NCBI RefSeq assembly: GCF_001543325.1
Contig: NZ_CP013355.1
Location: forward strand, 124,001 to 188,000
Length of the DNA stretch: 64,000 bases
Reading direction: 5' to 3'
DNA from: Lutibacter profundi
GTDB taxonomy: Bacteria > Bacteroidota > Bacteroidia > Flavobacteriales > Flavobacteriaceae
The notes under the pieces are model-generated. The model did not search any database and had not been told where the DNA came from. It saw only the letters and a program-made list of their open reading frames with translations. Position numbers and translations under genes: made by a program. This document shows, piece after piece, positions 18,369-27,221 of this stretch (its first letter is position 1; each line of letters opens with the position of its first letter).

Positions 18369-19992
18369 CCCAACGTTTGGCATAAGTTTTAAATGCTTTG
18401 TCAAATAATTTAGGTCCCATAATTGTATTTCTAAGTATGTACAAGCCAGTTGCAGGTTTTGCATAAGCATTGGCTCCAAAACTATAGACGTGGTCACCTT
18501 GTGTCATAATTGGAGCTATTTTACTTTGATCTCCTTTCATATATCCAACAATATTCTTTGGTAACCCTCTATTTAAAGGGTAGTTATCTTCATACTCTCT
18601 TTGAGCCAACATTTGAACAAAAGAATTTAAACCTTCGTCCATCCAAGTCCATTGACGTTCATCAGAATTAATAATCATTGGAAAAAAATTATGTCCAACT
18701 TCATGTATAATTACTCCTAACATTCTATATTTAATTCTGTCATTATAACTTCCATCGGGGTTAGGTCTTCCTCTATTGAAACAAATTTGAGGATATTCCA
18801 TCCCTATATTTTTTGCATGAACCGAAATAGCCTTATGGTAAGGGTAATCTACAGTATATTTTGAATATGTTTTTAGAGTTTGAGCTACTGCTCTTGTAGA
18901 ATGTTTTTCCCATAGTGGGTTCCCTTCTTTTGGATAGTATGAATATGCCATAACCGTATTGCCATTAATATCAACAGCCATTCCATCCCAAATATATTTT
19001 CGAGAAGAAGCAAATGCATAATCACGTACATTTTTAGCCGAAAACTTCCAAGTTTTAGTTTTTTTAGTATTGTTTTGCTCAGCTTTTATGGCTTCATCTT
19101 GTGTGACAATAATTACAGGGTTATCAAAAGATTTTTTAGCCAATTCAAATCTTTTATATTGATTTTTTGAAAGGACTTCTTTAGGGTTTAATAATACACC
19201 TGTTGCACCCAAAATATGGTCTTTAGGTGTAGTAATATTCACATCAAAATCACCAAATTCTAGTGCAAATTCACTACGACCCCAAAATTGTAAATTTTGC
19301 CAACCATCAACATTGTCGTAAACTGCTAATCTTGGATAAAATTGAGCAATAATATAATCATTATTTCCATCTGGAAAGTGTTCAAAACCTGAACGACCAC
19401 CATCTTTAACATGATTATTGATGTTATACCACCACTTTATTTTAAATGAATATGTACCACCTGAAGTCAATGGTTTATCTAAATCTAGGCGCATCATTGT
19501 GTGGTTTATTTGATAGGGAATATTACTACCATCAATATTTTTAACATATTCAATTTTAAATCCGCCGTCAAAAGGATTTTTAATAAATGTTTTTGAAAAT
19601 TGAGAAGGAGAATACAATGTATTTGCATCACTCCCTTGTATATCAGGTGTTTCAGAATTAGCAGCACGCATATTTTGATCTAACTGAATCCATAAATATT
19701 CTAAATTATCTTTAGAATTATTGTGATATGTTATAGTTTCTTCACCATAAATACGTTGATTTTCATCATCTAAAATAATATCCATTTTATAATCAACTTG
19801 TTGTTGGGTATATTCATAACCTGGAGCTCCAGAAGCAGTATGTTGAGTATTTGGTGTTGGTAATTCTTGATGTAATTGTTTAAACTTACTTGTATTGTAA
19901 TGCCCTTTTTGTTGCTGAGTTTTTTGAGCAGAAGTGACGGTAGTATAAAAAAGTAATAGGATAAGAGAAGTAAAAGTGAATAATTTTTTCAT
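17728..19992 (-). CDS. Exported M1-family zinc metallopeptidase, copy A
   Basis: This 754-residue protein has a signal peptide (ending TSAQ), an aminopeptidase-N-like beta domain and a thermolysin-like catalytic domain. HEVGH is at about 430-434, followed 18 residues later by the third zinc ligand Glu in WMDEGLNSF; the GMEYP motif before it corresponds to the GxMEN exopeptidase loop. It is therefore probably a periplasmic or surface aminopeptidase. No T9SS C-terminal domain is evident. Its last ~213 residues are almost identical to those of the upstream copy B, while the rest has diverged. Confidence 0.9.
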   Translation of the reverse strand: MKKLFTFTSLILLLFYTTVTSAQKTQQQKGHYNTSKFKQLHQELPTPNTQHTASGAPGYEYTQQQVDYKMDIILDDENQRIYGEETITYHNNSKDNLEYLWIQLDQNMRAANSETPDIQGSDANTLYSPSQFSKTFIKNPFDGGFKIEYVKNIDGSNIPYQINHTMMRLDLDKPLTSGGTYSFKIKWWYNINNHVKDGGRSGFEHFPDGNNDYIIAQFYPRLAVYDNVDGWQNLQFWGRSEFALEFGDFDVNITTPKDHILGATGVLLNPKEVLSKNQYKRFELAKKSFDNPVIIVTQDEAIKAEQNNTKKTKTWKFSAKNVRDYAFASSRKYIWDGMAVDINGNTVMAYSYYPKEGNPLWEKHSTRAVAQTLKTYSKYTVDYPYHKAISVHAKNIGMEYPQICFNRGRPNPDGSYNDRIKYRMLGVIIHEVGHNFFPMIINSDERQWTWMDEGLNSFVQMLAQREYEDNYPLNRGLPKNIVGYMKGDQSKIAPIMTQGDHVYSFGANAYAKPATGLYILRNTIMGPKLFDKAFKTYAKRWAFKHPTPADFFRTMEDASAMDLDWFWRGWFYTTGNNDIGIKEVKKYYVTDKPTERAKNMAKRYGITIDQLPPALYLVSEDSDEFTNDLKNKKPEDYNLLSEYISANFDEQEKASLKAPKYFYELVFEKPGDLVMPIIVEFEYEDGTKERKQYPAQIWRHNDKEVTKVFPSSKAIKKITIDPDEQTADVNLSNNSWPKNKETKFEKFKKTQIKS

Positions 19993-20106
19993 TGAGTAGT
20001 TAGATTAGAGTTTAAGAATAGAAATTATAAAATAAATAAAAATAAACTGACTAAAAAGTAGGTTTTCATTATTTGAATTTCAACACTTTTAGTCAGCTTT
20101 AGTTAT

Positions 20107-20749
20107 TTTTAACTTTTAATTTGAGTTTTTTTAAATTTTTCAAATTTAGTTTCTTTGTTTTTTGGCCAGCTATTGTTACTTAAATTTACATCAGCGGTTT
20201 GTTCATCTGGATCAATAGTAATTTTTTTAATAGCTTTACTAGAAGGAAAAACTTTAGTAACTTCTTTATCATTGTGTCTCCAAATTTGAGCCGGATATTG
20301 TTTGCGTTCTTTAGTACCATCTTCATATTCAAATTCAACAATAATAGGCATTACTAAATCTCCTGGTTTTTCAAACACTAGTTCATAAAAATATTTTGGT
20401 GCTTTTAGGGATGCTTTTTCTTGTTCATCAAAGTTAGCAGAAATATACTCACTTAATAGGGCATAATCTTCGGGTTTTTTATTTTTTAAATCGTTTGTAA
20501 ATTCATCACTATCTTCAGAAACTAAATAAAGAGCAGGAGGCAGTTGATCAATAGTAATACCGTACCGTTTTGCCATGTTTTTAGCTCTTTCAGTAGGTTT
20601 ATCGGTTACATAATATTTTTTTACTTCTTTAATACCAATATCGTTATTTCCTGTAGTATAAAACCAACCTCTCCAAAACCAATCTAAATCCATAGCAGAA
20701 GCATCTTCCATAGTTCTAAAGAAATCGGCAGGAGTAGGGTGTTTAAATT
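20107..20749 (-). repeat. Direct repeat, copy B (3' third of M1 gene)
   Basis: Partner of 17726-18368, offset 2,381 bases. Identity begins just outside the stop codon and fades at the codons after the KHPTPADFF-encoding segment. Confidence 0.9.
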
Positions 20750-22379
20750 TCCATCGTTTGGCATAAGTTTTAAATGCTTTATCAAATAACTCAGGTCCCA
20801 TAATAGTTTGGCGTAAAATAAATAAACCTGCAGCTGGTTTGGCATAAGCATTTGCTCCAAAGTTAAAAACATTATCGCCTTGCGACATAATTGGTGCTAT
20901 TTTACTTTGGTCACCTTTCATATAACCAATAACATTTTTTGGATATTTACTAAAAGGAAATAGGTTAGAATCATACTTATTTTCTGCTAAAATTTCAACA
21001 AAAGAATTAATACCTTCATCCATCCAAGTCCACTGTCTTTCATCTGAATTTACGATCATTGGGAAAAAGTTATGTCCAACTTCGTGAGTCACCACACCAA
21101 TCATACCTTTTTTTGTTCTTTCTGTATATTTCCCATCAGGGTTCGGTCTTCCAAAATTCCAACAAATCATAGGGTATTCCATACCTTGACGTTTTGCATT
21201 AACAGATGTTGCTTGTGGATAAGGATAATCAAAAGTGTGTTCAGAATAAACTTTTAATGTATTGGCTACTACTTTTGTTGAATGTTCTTCCCATAGAGGA
21301 TTTCCTTCATTAGGGTATAAAGAATAAGCCATTACTGTTCTTTCATTAAGTTTAACAGCCATAGCATCCCAAATTAATTTACGAGATGAAGCAAAAGCAA
21401 AATCACGTACATTTTCAGCTTTCAATTTCCAAGTCTTAGAATCTTTTGCTCTTCCTTTTTCGGCTTCAAGAGCCTCTTCAGGAGTTACAATAAATACAGG
21501 GTTATCATAAGAATTTTGAGCTGCTTGATATCTTTTAAATTGTTTTTTATTAAATACTTCTTTAGGGTTTTGTATTACTCCAGTTCCATTTAAAATATGG
21601 TCTTTAGGTGTTGTTATAGATACTTCATAATTACCAAATTCCAGTGCAAACTCACTACTTCCCCAAAATTGCATATTTTGCCATCCTTCAACATTGTTGT
21701 ATACTGCTAAACGAGGAAAAAATTGCGCAATTACATATAATTTATTTCCATCAGGAAAAGGCTCATAACCTGAACGTCCTCTTTCAGAAGTATAGTCATT
21801 AATATTATACCACCATTTAATATTAAACACAAATTTTGCTCCCGAAACTATTGGTTTTGGCAAATCAATTCGCATCATTGTTTGGTTTATAGTATAGTTT
21901 ATTGAATTTCCATTAGTATCAGTTATAGATTGAATGTTGAAACCACCTTGGAATGGTTTTCCCATAAACATTTTTGTGAATTTAGATGGCGAATATAAAG
22001 CATCAGGGCCACCACCACTAATGTCAGGTTTTTTCGAATTTGGGGCTCTTATATTTTGATCAAGTTGAATCCATAAATACTCTAAATTATCTTTTGAATT
22101 ATTGTGATATGTGATAGTTTCTTCACCAAACAATTTTTGATTATAATCGTCTAAAATAATATTCATTTTATAATCTACCTGTTGTTGAGTGTATTCATAT
22201 CCAGGAGCTCCAGAAGCGGTGTGTTGTTTATTTGGAGTGGGCAACTCTTCCTTTAACTGTTTAAATTTACTTGTATTATAATGCCCTTGTTGTCTCTCTT
22301 TTTTCTGTTCAACTTCTTGGCTGTATAATGTTGTTGAAACACAAATAATAGACAATACTAAAATTAATAATTTTTTCAT
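20109..22379 (-). CDS. Exported M1-family zinc metallopeptidase, copy B
   Basis: A 756-residue paralogue of copy A in direct tandem, 116 bases upstream of it. It has a signal peptide (ending LYSQ), the HEVGH site at about 432-436, the downstream Glu in WMDEGINSF, and a GMEYP exopeptidase-like loop. The central region differs from copy A at many residues, including around the substrate-binding side, whereas the C-terminal ~213 residues differ at only one or two. The two enzymes probably cleave different peptides with a shared C-terminal domain. It follows a DUF6702-like gene by 66 bases and is likely in the same transcript. Confidence 0.9.
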   Translation of the reverse strand: MKKLLILVLSIICVSTTLYSQEVEQKKERQQGHYNTSKFKQLKEELPTPNKQHTASGAPGYEYTQQQVDYKMNIILDDYNQKLFGEETITYHNNSKDNLEYLWIQLDQNIRAPNSKKPDISGGGPDALYSPSKFTKMFMGKPFQGGFNIQSITDTNGNSINYTINQTMMRIDLPKPIVSGAKFVFNIKWWYNINDYTSERGRSGYEPFPDGNKLYVIAQFFPRLAVYNNVEGWQNMQFWGSSEFALEFGNYEVSITTPKDHILNGTGVIQNPKEVFNKKQFKRYQAAQNSYDNPVFIVTPEEALEAEKGRAKDSKTWKLKAENVRDFAFASSRKLIWDAMAVKLNERTVMAYSLYPNEGNPLWEEHSTKVVANTLKVYSEHTFDYPYPQATSVNAKRQGMEYPMICWNFGRPNPDGKYTERTKKGMIGVVTHEVGHNFFPMIVNSDERQWTWMDEGINSFVEILAENKYDSNLFPFSKYPKNVIGYMKGDQSKIAPIMSQGDNVFNFGANAYAKPAAGLFILRQTIMGPELFDKAFKTYAKRWKFKHPTPADFFRTMEDASAMDLDWFWRGWFYTTGNNDIGIKEVKKYYVTDKPTERAKNMAKRYGITIDQLPPALYLVSEDSDEFTNDLKNKKPEDYALLSEYISANFDEQEKASLKAPKYFYELVFEKPGDLVMPIIVEFEYEDGTKERKQYPAQIWRHNDKEVTKVFPSSKAIKKITIDPDEQTADVNLSNNSWPKNKETKFEKFKKTQIKS

Positions 22380-22445
22380 AGATAGTTAGCTTAAAAAAAA
22401 TGATAATTAAAATTAATTATTTTTATTAAGAAAAAAGTTTAAGTA

Positions 22446-22943
22446 TTAAAACTTTAACAAACCTTTATCATTTTTTCTGTTTAAATAAAATGTTTTGTTA
22501 ATGTTGTTAGCCTTTATTTTAATAATATTTTCTTGATCTTCAAATGTTTCAAACAAACAATTATTTATCACTTCTATAGAGTTAATACTTTTAATGTTAG
22601 TTATTTCTAAGTAAAACCGAACAAGATCACCATCGTATTCTTTTCCAATGTAGTTATATATTTGTAGTTTGTTATTTACAATAATTTTAAAATGTTTATT
22701 TAAATAACTTTTGTAGTATTTATCAATATTTTTAACTTCATCAGTTGTAGCTAAATTTAATATTGTATCATTACTCTTGTTCAGTGTAACTTCAAGGTCA
22801 TCAATAAACATCCCCAATGTTATTTGTATCGATTTTTGTTCTTCAACATATTCAATTTCACATAAACTTATATAGTATTTATGCACAGAAAATGCAAGTA
22901 GAGGAATAACTATAAGGAGTGTGAAATATTTTAAATGTTTCAT
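22446..22943 (-). CDS. DUF6702-like exported protein
   Basis: The 165-residue product has an N-terminal signal/anchor, then the segment HKYYISLCEIEYVEEQKSIQ leading into a beta-rich domain with FIDDLEVTLN and a C-terminal strand pair. This fits, from memory, the DUF6702 family of Bacteroidota, found repeatedly beside M1 peptidase genes. Function is unknown. Conserved company with the peptidases suggests an accessory envelope protein. No catalytic motif can be seen. Confidence 0.65.
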   Translation of the reverse strand: MKHLKYFTLLIVIPLLAFSVHKYYISLCEIEYVEEQKSIQITLGMFIDDLEVTLNKSNDTILNLATTDEVKNIDKYYKSYLNKHFKIIVNNKLQIYNYIGKEYDGDLVRFYLEITNIKSINSIEVINNCLFETFEDQENIIKIKANNINKTFYLNRKNDKGLLKF

Positions 22944-23008
22944 TGTTTTATTTTTTTGCTAATAAACAAAAAGCATTCCAAAAAACAATACGAGGCTATC
23001 TTAAAAAA

Positions 23009-23773
23009 TTAATATTTAAGTGAATTAAATTCTCTTGCTTGTTTTATTAAAAAATTTTTGATTGTAATTTCATTACTATTGTAAAAATTTTTGAGACCAT
23101 TTCCTTCGCAATAGTCTAAAAATAAATTTATTTTATTTTTTGGTATGTGAAGCCATTCAGTAAAGAAATCTTCTTCGTATTGATTTTTGAGTGTTGTAGA
23201 AAGATTATCTTTTAATTGTAGAATTCTTTCTTGTTCATCTTTTCTTTTTTTACTTTTTAAGCGTAATTTTTTAGTAAGCATGCCTAATATAGTTATAAAG
23301 TCAGCACCTTTAAATTTAGCATTTGGATCTGTAAGTCTTCTTGCATTAGGAGGTTTGCTTCTAGCTATTTTGTCATTGTTTAAAACAGTCCCTTTGATAA
23401 TAGATAGGTTTCCCCAATTAGTGTTTATTTTTTTTGTTAGCATAACTTCATTTAATAAATTGTAATTTGGTTCTAAATACACTACAATTTCTTTTGTGTT
23501 TAAATGTGTATCTGAAATTACAATAATTCGTTTTTTATAAACAATTGATGAAATTAATATAGAATCTCCTTTAGCTGCATAAATTATAAAGAGTCCGTTT
23601 TTATCACTAGAAGCGCCATTTTTTGTAGCTTTATTAATAATATTTACGTCTTGAAGGGCTATGGAATCGTACTTTACTGTTCCTAAAAGTTTGGTGCGCT
23701 TTTCTTGTGCCTTCAATAGTATTTGAGACAATAAAAATAGGACTAGTATGTAATTTTTAATTTTTAATTGCAT
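23009..23773 (-). CDS. CarboxypepD_reg-like exported protein, paralogue 1
   Basis: A 254-residue protein with a signal peptide (ending LKAQ) and a beta-sandwich of the carboxypeptidase-regulatory-like type (about 28-110): GTVKYDSIALQDVNI, GLFIIYAAKGDSILIS, then VYLEPNYNLLNEVML. Such domains usually head TonB-dependent receptors, but no barrel follows; instead there is a PNARRLTDP motif (near 140) and an alpha-helical C-terminus. Its start overlaps the upstream paralogue by 17 bases. Function unknown; envelope location is inferred from the signal. Confidence 0.75.
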   Translation of the reverse strand: MQLKIKNYILVLFLLSQILLKAQEKRTKLLGTVKYDSIALQDVNIINKATKNGASSDKNGLFIIYAAKGDSILISSIVYKKRIIVISDTHLNTKEIVVYLEPNYNLLNEVMLTKKINTNWGNLSIIKGTVLNNDKIARSKPPNARRLTDPNAKFKGADFITILGMLTKKLRLKSKKRKDEQERILQLKDNLSTTLKNQYEEDFFTEWLHIPKNKINLFLDYCEGNGLKNFYNSNEITIKNFLIKQAREFNSLKY

Positions 23774-24548
23774 TGTAAATTTTGCTTTCTTGCTGTAAAA
23801 TTTCTATTACCTCTAATAATCTATGGTTATAATATTTATGAATAATAGCTCTATACTCACAATAAGCTATAAAATTATTAATTCTTTCTTTTGGAATTTT
23901 TAAATTTATTGTAAAAAAATCTAAACCTAATTCTTTTTTTATTTTGCTGGGGAATTCTTTCTTTTTTAGAAGGTCACTTTTTAATTTTCGTAATTTTATC
24001 ATACGAAAATCTGGAAGTGTAGCTCCACCATTACTTCTCATTTTAATGGGGTCAGTCATGTTTTGGGCGTTAGGAGCTTTCAAAAAACCATGTATGTCTG
24101 GCCCTAATTTTTTACTTAAATCACTTAATTTAAATACAAAGTTATGTTTTGGGAATGTGTCTTTTGGGACACTTTTAATATCAATATCTAAATTACCAGA
24201 TAAACTTTCCAAAAAAACTTCATTCAAAATATTTACCAATGGGGTTAAATGAACCTTTAATTTTTTAGTTTCAATAATATTTTTTGTTATCAAAATTTTT
24301 AATGTTTGATATTGAATGGACGAAAATAATATGGTATCATTTACTGCTACTTTTAGTTCAAATTCTCCAAAATTATTACTAACAGAGCCTAATTTTGTAT
24401 TTAAATTAAGGATATTAATATTACTTACAACTTTATGAACGCTAATTATTTCTCCCGTAATAGAGGTGCGTTTTTCTTGAGTAAAACAGTTTATGGTACT
24501 GAAAATAGCCAAAAATAAAGTGGTTAGTTTAAAATTCATTAACAACAA
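23757..24548 (-). CDS. CarboxypepD_reg-like exported protein, paralogue 2
   Basis: The first gene of this minus-strand run encodes 263 residues with the same plan as its downstream paralogue: signal peptide (ending CFTQ), a CarboxypepD_reg-like beta-sandwich with GEFELKVAVNDTILFSSIQY and HLTPLVNILNEVFLE, a PNAQNMTDP motif, and a helical C-terminus containing LDFFTINLKIPKERINNFIAYCE (matching the partner's DFFTEWLHIPKNKINLFLDYCE in pattern). Sequence identity is low overall, so the duplication is old. The pair precedes DUF6702 and M1 peptidase genes in one probable operon. Confidence 0.75.
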   Translation of the reverse strand: MLLMNFKLTTLFLAIFSTINCFTQEKRTSITGEIISVHKVVSNINILNLNTKLGSVSNNFGEFELKVAVNDTILFSSIQYQTLKILITKNIIETKKLKVHLTPLVNILNEVFLESLSGNLDIDIKSVPKDTFPKHNFVFKLSDLSKKLGPDIHGFLKAPNAQNMTDPIKMRSNGGATLPDFRMIKLRKLKSDLLKKKEFPSKIKKELGLDFFTINLKIPKERINNFIAYCEYRAIIHKYYNHRLLEVIEILQQESKIYNAIKN

Positions 24549-24593
24549 AGAAAGTTATTGAAATCTTAAAATAGTATTAATACTATGGTAAAC

Positions 24594-24624
24594 TTTTGTT
24601 AAAGCGCCTAAATTAGTACATTTG
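24594..24624 (+). promoter_or_regulatory. Promoter of pepE
   Basis: TTTTG (24594-24598) and a perfect TACATTTG -7 box (24617-24624) are separated by 18 bases, matching the Bacteroidota housekeeping promoter. The -7 box overlaps a potential TTG start at 24622, which excludes that codon as the real start. Confidence 0.75.
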
Positions 24625-24639
24625 ATAAAATGTTTTACA

Positions 24640-25347
24640 ATGAAAAAATTAGTTGTTGCAAGTACCTCAACAGTGCATGGAAAAGGTTATTTAGAATACA
24701 TTTTACCTTCGCTGTCTGACTTTTTTAAAGGAGTGCACGAAATACTATTTATTCCATACGCTCGCCCAAGTGGACTTACTTATGAAGCTTATACAGAGAT
24801 TGCAAAAAATGCTTTTGAAAAAATACATATTAAAATAATAGGTATTCATGAATATTTAAATCCTATAGATGCCATAAATAACGCTAAAGGTATATTTATT
24901 GGTGGAGGAAATACATTTTTATTAGTTGAGCAGTTGTATAGCCATAAATTAATTTCTGCCATTAAAAATGTAGTTGAAAATGGTGTTCCTTATTTTGGAA
25001 CCAGTGCAGGAAGTGTTGTTACAGGTATAACAATGCAAAACACCAATGATATGCCCATAATTTACCCGCCAAGTTTTGACACATTTAAACTTTTAAAGTT
25101 TAATTTAAATTGCCATTATTTAGATCCAGACGTTAATTCTACTCATATGGGAGAAACAAGAGAAACACGTATTCATGAATTTCATACACTTAATAAAATT
25201 CCTGTTTTAGGATTAAGAGAGGGGAGTTGGCTGCAAGTTGAAGGAAGTAAAATAATTTTAAAAGGCAAGCTGAATTCACGATTGTTTCAACAAAATAAAC
25301 CAACAGTTGAGTTACCTCCTGAAACGGATTTTAGTTTTTTAATGTAA
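24640..25347 (+). CDS. pepE: Dipeptidase E (S51 family)
   Basis: PepE hydrolyses Asp-X dipeptides in the cytoplasm using a serine nucleophile. From the ATG at 24640 the protein is 235 residues, close to the 229 of the Salmonella enzyme. The nucleophile elbow FGTSAGSVV (Ser near 118), the preceding IFIGGGNTFLLV loop and the NCHYLDP and THMGETRETRI segments that supply catalytic and binding residues are present. An upstream TTG at 24622 is ruled out because it lies in the promoter. The 3' end overlaps the convergent DUF4369 gene by nine bases. Confidence 0.92.
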   Translation: MKKLVVASTSTVHGKGYLEYILPSLSDFFKGVHEILFIPYARPSGLTYEAYTEIAKNAFEKIHIKIIGIHEYLNPIDAINNAKGIFIGGGNTFLLVEQLYSHKLISAIKNVVENGVPYFGTSAGSVVTGITMQNTNDMPIIYPPSFDTFKLLKFNLNCHYLDPDVNSTHMGETRETRIHEFHTLNKIPVLGLREGSWLQVEGSKIILKGKLNSRLFQQNKPTVELPPETDFSFLM

Positions 25348-26058
25348 GGCTAAAAATGATGCAATTATTTGAGCATCAGGTGAATTTTTTATTTCGTTTG
25401 ATAAATTTTGATAAGTTCTTTTTATTCTAAGCGTATCAATGGTAGTAGATTTCAACTGATCTCTTAAAATTATTGGTGCTATGTATGAGTTTTTGTTTTG
25501 AAGAATATAATCAAAACTGAAATTTATAAATTCTTTTTCAATTGATTTCATTTTAATTCTTATTTCGTGCAATTCTTTTGCATCATTTTCTAATCGAGCT
25601 TTTTGAAATTGGGGAAATAAATAATCTATTTTTTTAAATAGCTGTTTTGATTTTGTTTTGTACTCACTAAGTTTATCATTTAACTTTGATCCTTTAATCA
25701 AAGGCTCATTTAGCTGGTTTGAATTTAAAAATATCTCAAAGTTAGTATTTTCAATAATAAGTAATACAACGGTAGAAAAATCTTGAAAAGTTAACGCAAA
25801 GCGTTCAGGAAATTCTACCATTCCCTTAAAAGTAAATGTATTGTTGGTTACTTTTGATGAATCTATTGGGTAAAGTGAGTTTTCAATTATCTTATTTAGA
25901 TAAACTTTTTGGGGATAAAAATTTTCTAAAATCCCTTTTAATTCAAATCCTTTAGTATCAGTTGGTATTGAAACAGTTGGTTGCTTTTCTTGTGAATCAT
26001 ATTCTTTACATGAAAGTAATATCAAACTAAAAATAACAAGTAAAAAAAAGTGTTTCAT
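25339..26058 (-). CDS. DUF4369-domain lipoprotein
   Basis: The protein (239 residues) has a lipobox LLSC (Cys17) and a beta-rich N-terminal domain with FELKGILENFYPQKVYL, NTFTFKGMVEFPERFAL and NFEIFLNSNQLNEPLIKGS, the hallmarks of DUF4369. In many Bacteroidota this domain sits in front of a thioredoxin fold; here the C-terminal half is helical and no CxxC motif exists, so it is not a redox protein. It is the last gene of the ftsK-lolA-lptF-ribB run, 15 bases after ribB. Confidence 0.75.
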   Translation of the reverse strand: MKHFFLLVIFSLILLSCKEYDSQEKQPTVSIPTDTKGFELKGILENFYPQKVYLNKIIENSLYPIDSSKVTNNTFTFKGMVEFPERFALTFQDFSTVVLLIIENTNFEIFLNSNQLNEPLIKGSKLNDKLSEYKTKSKQLFKKIDYLFPQFQKARLENDAKELHEIRIKMKSIEKEFINFSFDYILQNKNSYIAPIILRDQLKSTTIDTLRIKRTYQNLSNEIKNSPDAQIIASFLALH

Positions 26059-26073
26059 ACCATAAATTTTACA

Positions 26074-27216
26074 TTAATAATTTACATATTCAATTATTTC
26101 TAAACCATAACCTGTCATACCAACTCTTTTTCTAAATGTATCAGCATTTGATAAAACGCGTAGTTTTGTAATTCCAATATCATGTAAAATTTGAGCTCCA
26201 ATCCCAAAATCTTTTTCATCCATTTGAATATTTGGAGTATATGTTTTTTTCTTTAATTGATTTTCTTTTAAAACGGCTAATCTATTCAATAAATTAAATG
26301 ATTGATTTTCCTGATTAATAAAAACAACAGCACCTTTCCCTTTTGTGTTAATAATATCAAATACACGTTTTAATTTATCGTCAGGGTTATTTGTTAATGT
26401 TCCTAATATATCATTATTAACTAATGTTGAATTCACTTTAACTAATATTTTTTCATCTTTTTTAAATTCACCTTTGGTTAATACAATGTGTACTTGATTG
26501 TTGGTTGTTTGTTTATAGGCACGTAACCTATATTCACCAAAACGTGTGTTTATTGTAAAATCTTCAGACAATTCTATTAAAGAATCGTGTTGCATACGGT
26601 ATTCAACCAAATTTTCAATTGAAATTATTTTTAATTGATGTTCTTTAGCAATTTTCATTAATTGAGGAAGCCTAGCCATAGTGCCATCTTCATTCATAAT
26701 TTCAACAATTACTCCAGCGGGGTTTAAACCAGCAAGTTTTGCTAAATCAATAGCTGCTTCTGTATGCCCTGTTCTACGAAGTACACCACCTTCACGTGCT
26801 TTTAATGGGAAAATATGTCCGGGTCTGCTTAAATCATGAGGTTTAATGGTTGCATCTGTCAAAGATTTTACTGTTGTAGCTCTGTCTTTAGCTGAAATTC
26901 CAGTAGTTACGCCTTTTCCGTGGTAGTCTATAGATACAGTAAAAGCGGTTCCTAACGGATCTGTATTTAACCCTACCATTAAATCTAAATTTAACTCTTT
27001 ACACCTACTTTCAGTTAAAGGAGCACAAATAAGCCCTCTACCTTTGGTAGCCATAAAATTTATCATTTCAGGAGTAACTTTATCTGCCGCTGCAACAAAA
27101 TCACCTTCATTTTCTCTATTTTCATCATCAACAACAATAACAATTTTACCTTTTTTAATATCATCTAAAGCCTCTTCAATAGTATTTAGTTGGATGTTAT
27201 TTCTATAAGCCCCCAT
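26074..27216 (-). CDS. ribB: 3,4-dihydroxy-2-butanone 4-phosphate synthase with degenerate GTP cyclohydrolase II domain
   Basis: The N-terminal ~205 residues are a complete RibB: VDDENRENEGDF (substrate/metal loop), KGRGLICAPLT, RPGHIFPLKAREGGVLRRTGHTEAA (ending in the metal ligand His). It makes the four-carbon unit of riboflavin from ribulose 5-phosphate. The remaining ~170 residues have the length and beta pattern of RibA, but the zinc-binding cysteines (CxxGDxxGSxxCDCG in active RibA) are replaced: the region reads VNSTLVNNDILGTLTNNPDD. The second domain is therefore unlikely to be a GTP cyclohydrolase. It follows lptF by five bases. Confidence 0.9.
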   Translation of the reverse strand: MGAYRNNIQLNTIEEALDDIKKGKIVIVVDDENRENEGDFVAAADKVTPEMINFMATKGRGLICAPLTESRCKELNLDLMVGLNTDPLGTAFTVSIDYHGKGVTTGISAKDRATTVKSLTDATIKPHDLSRPGHIFPLKAREGGVLRRTGHTEAAIDLAKLAGLNPAGVIVEIMNEDGTMARLPQLMKIAKEHQLKIISIENLVEYRMQHDSLIELSEDFTINTRFGEYRLRAYKQTTNNQVHIVLTKGEFKKDEKILVKVNSTLVNNDILGTLTNNPDDKLKRVFDIINTKGKGAVVFINQENQSFNLLNRLAVLKENQLKKKTYTPNIQMDEKDFGIGAQILHDIGITKLRVLSNADTFRKRVGMTGYGLEIIEYVNY

Positions 27217-27221
27217 ATTTT

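Noticed and set aside
23187-24252. Plus-strand open frames inside the CarboxypepD_reg-like genes
   Set aside because: They lie opposite well-formed signal-peptide proteins and resemble no family.
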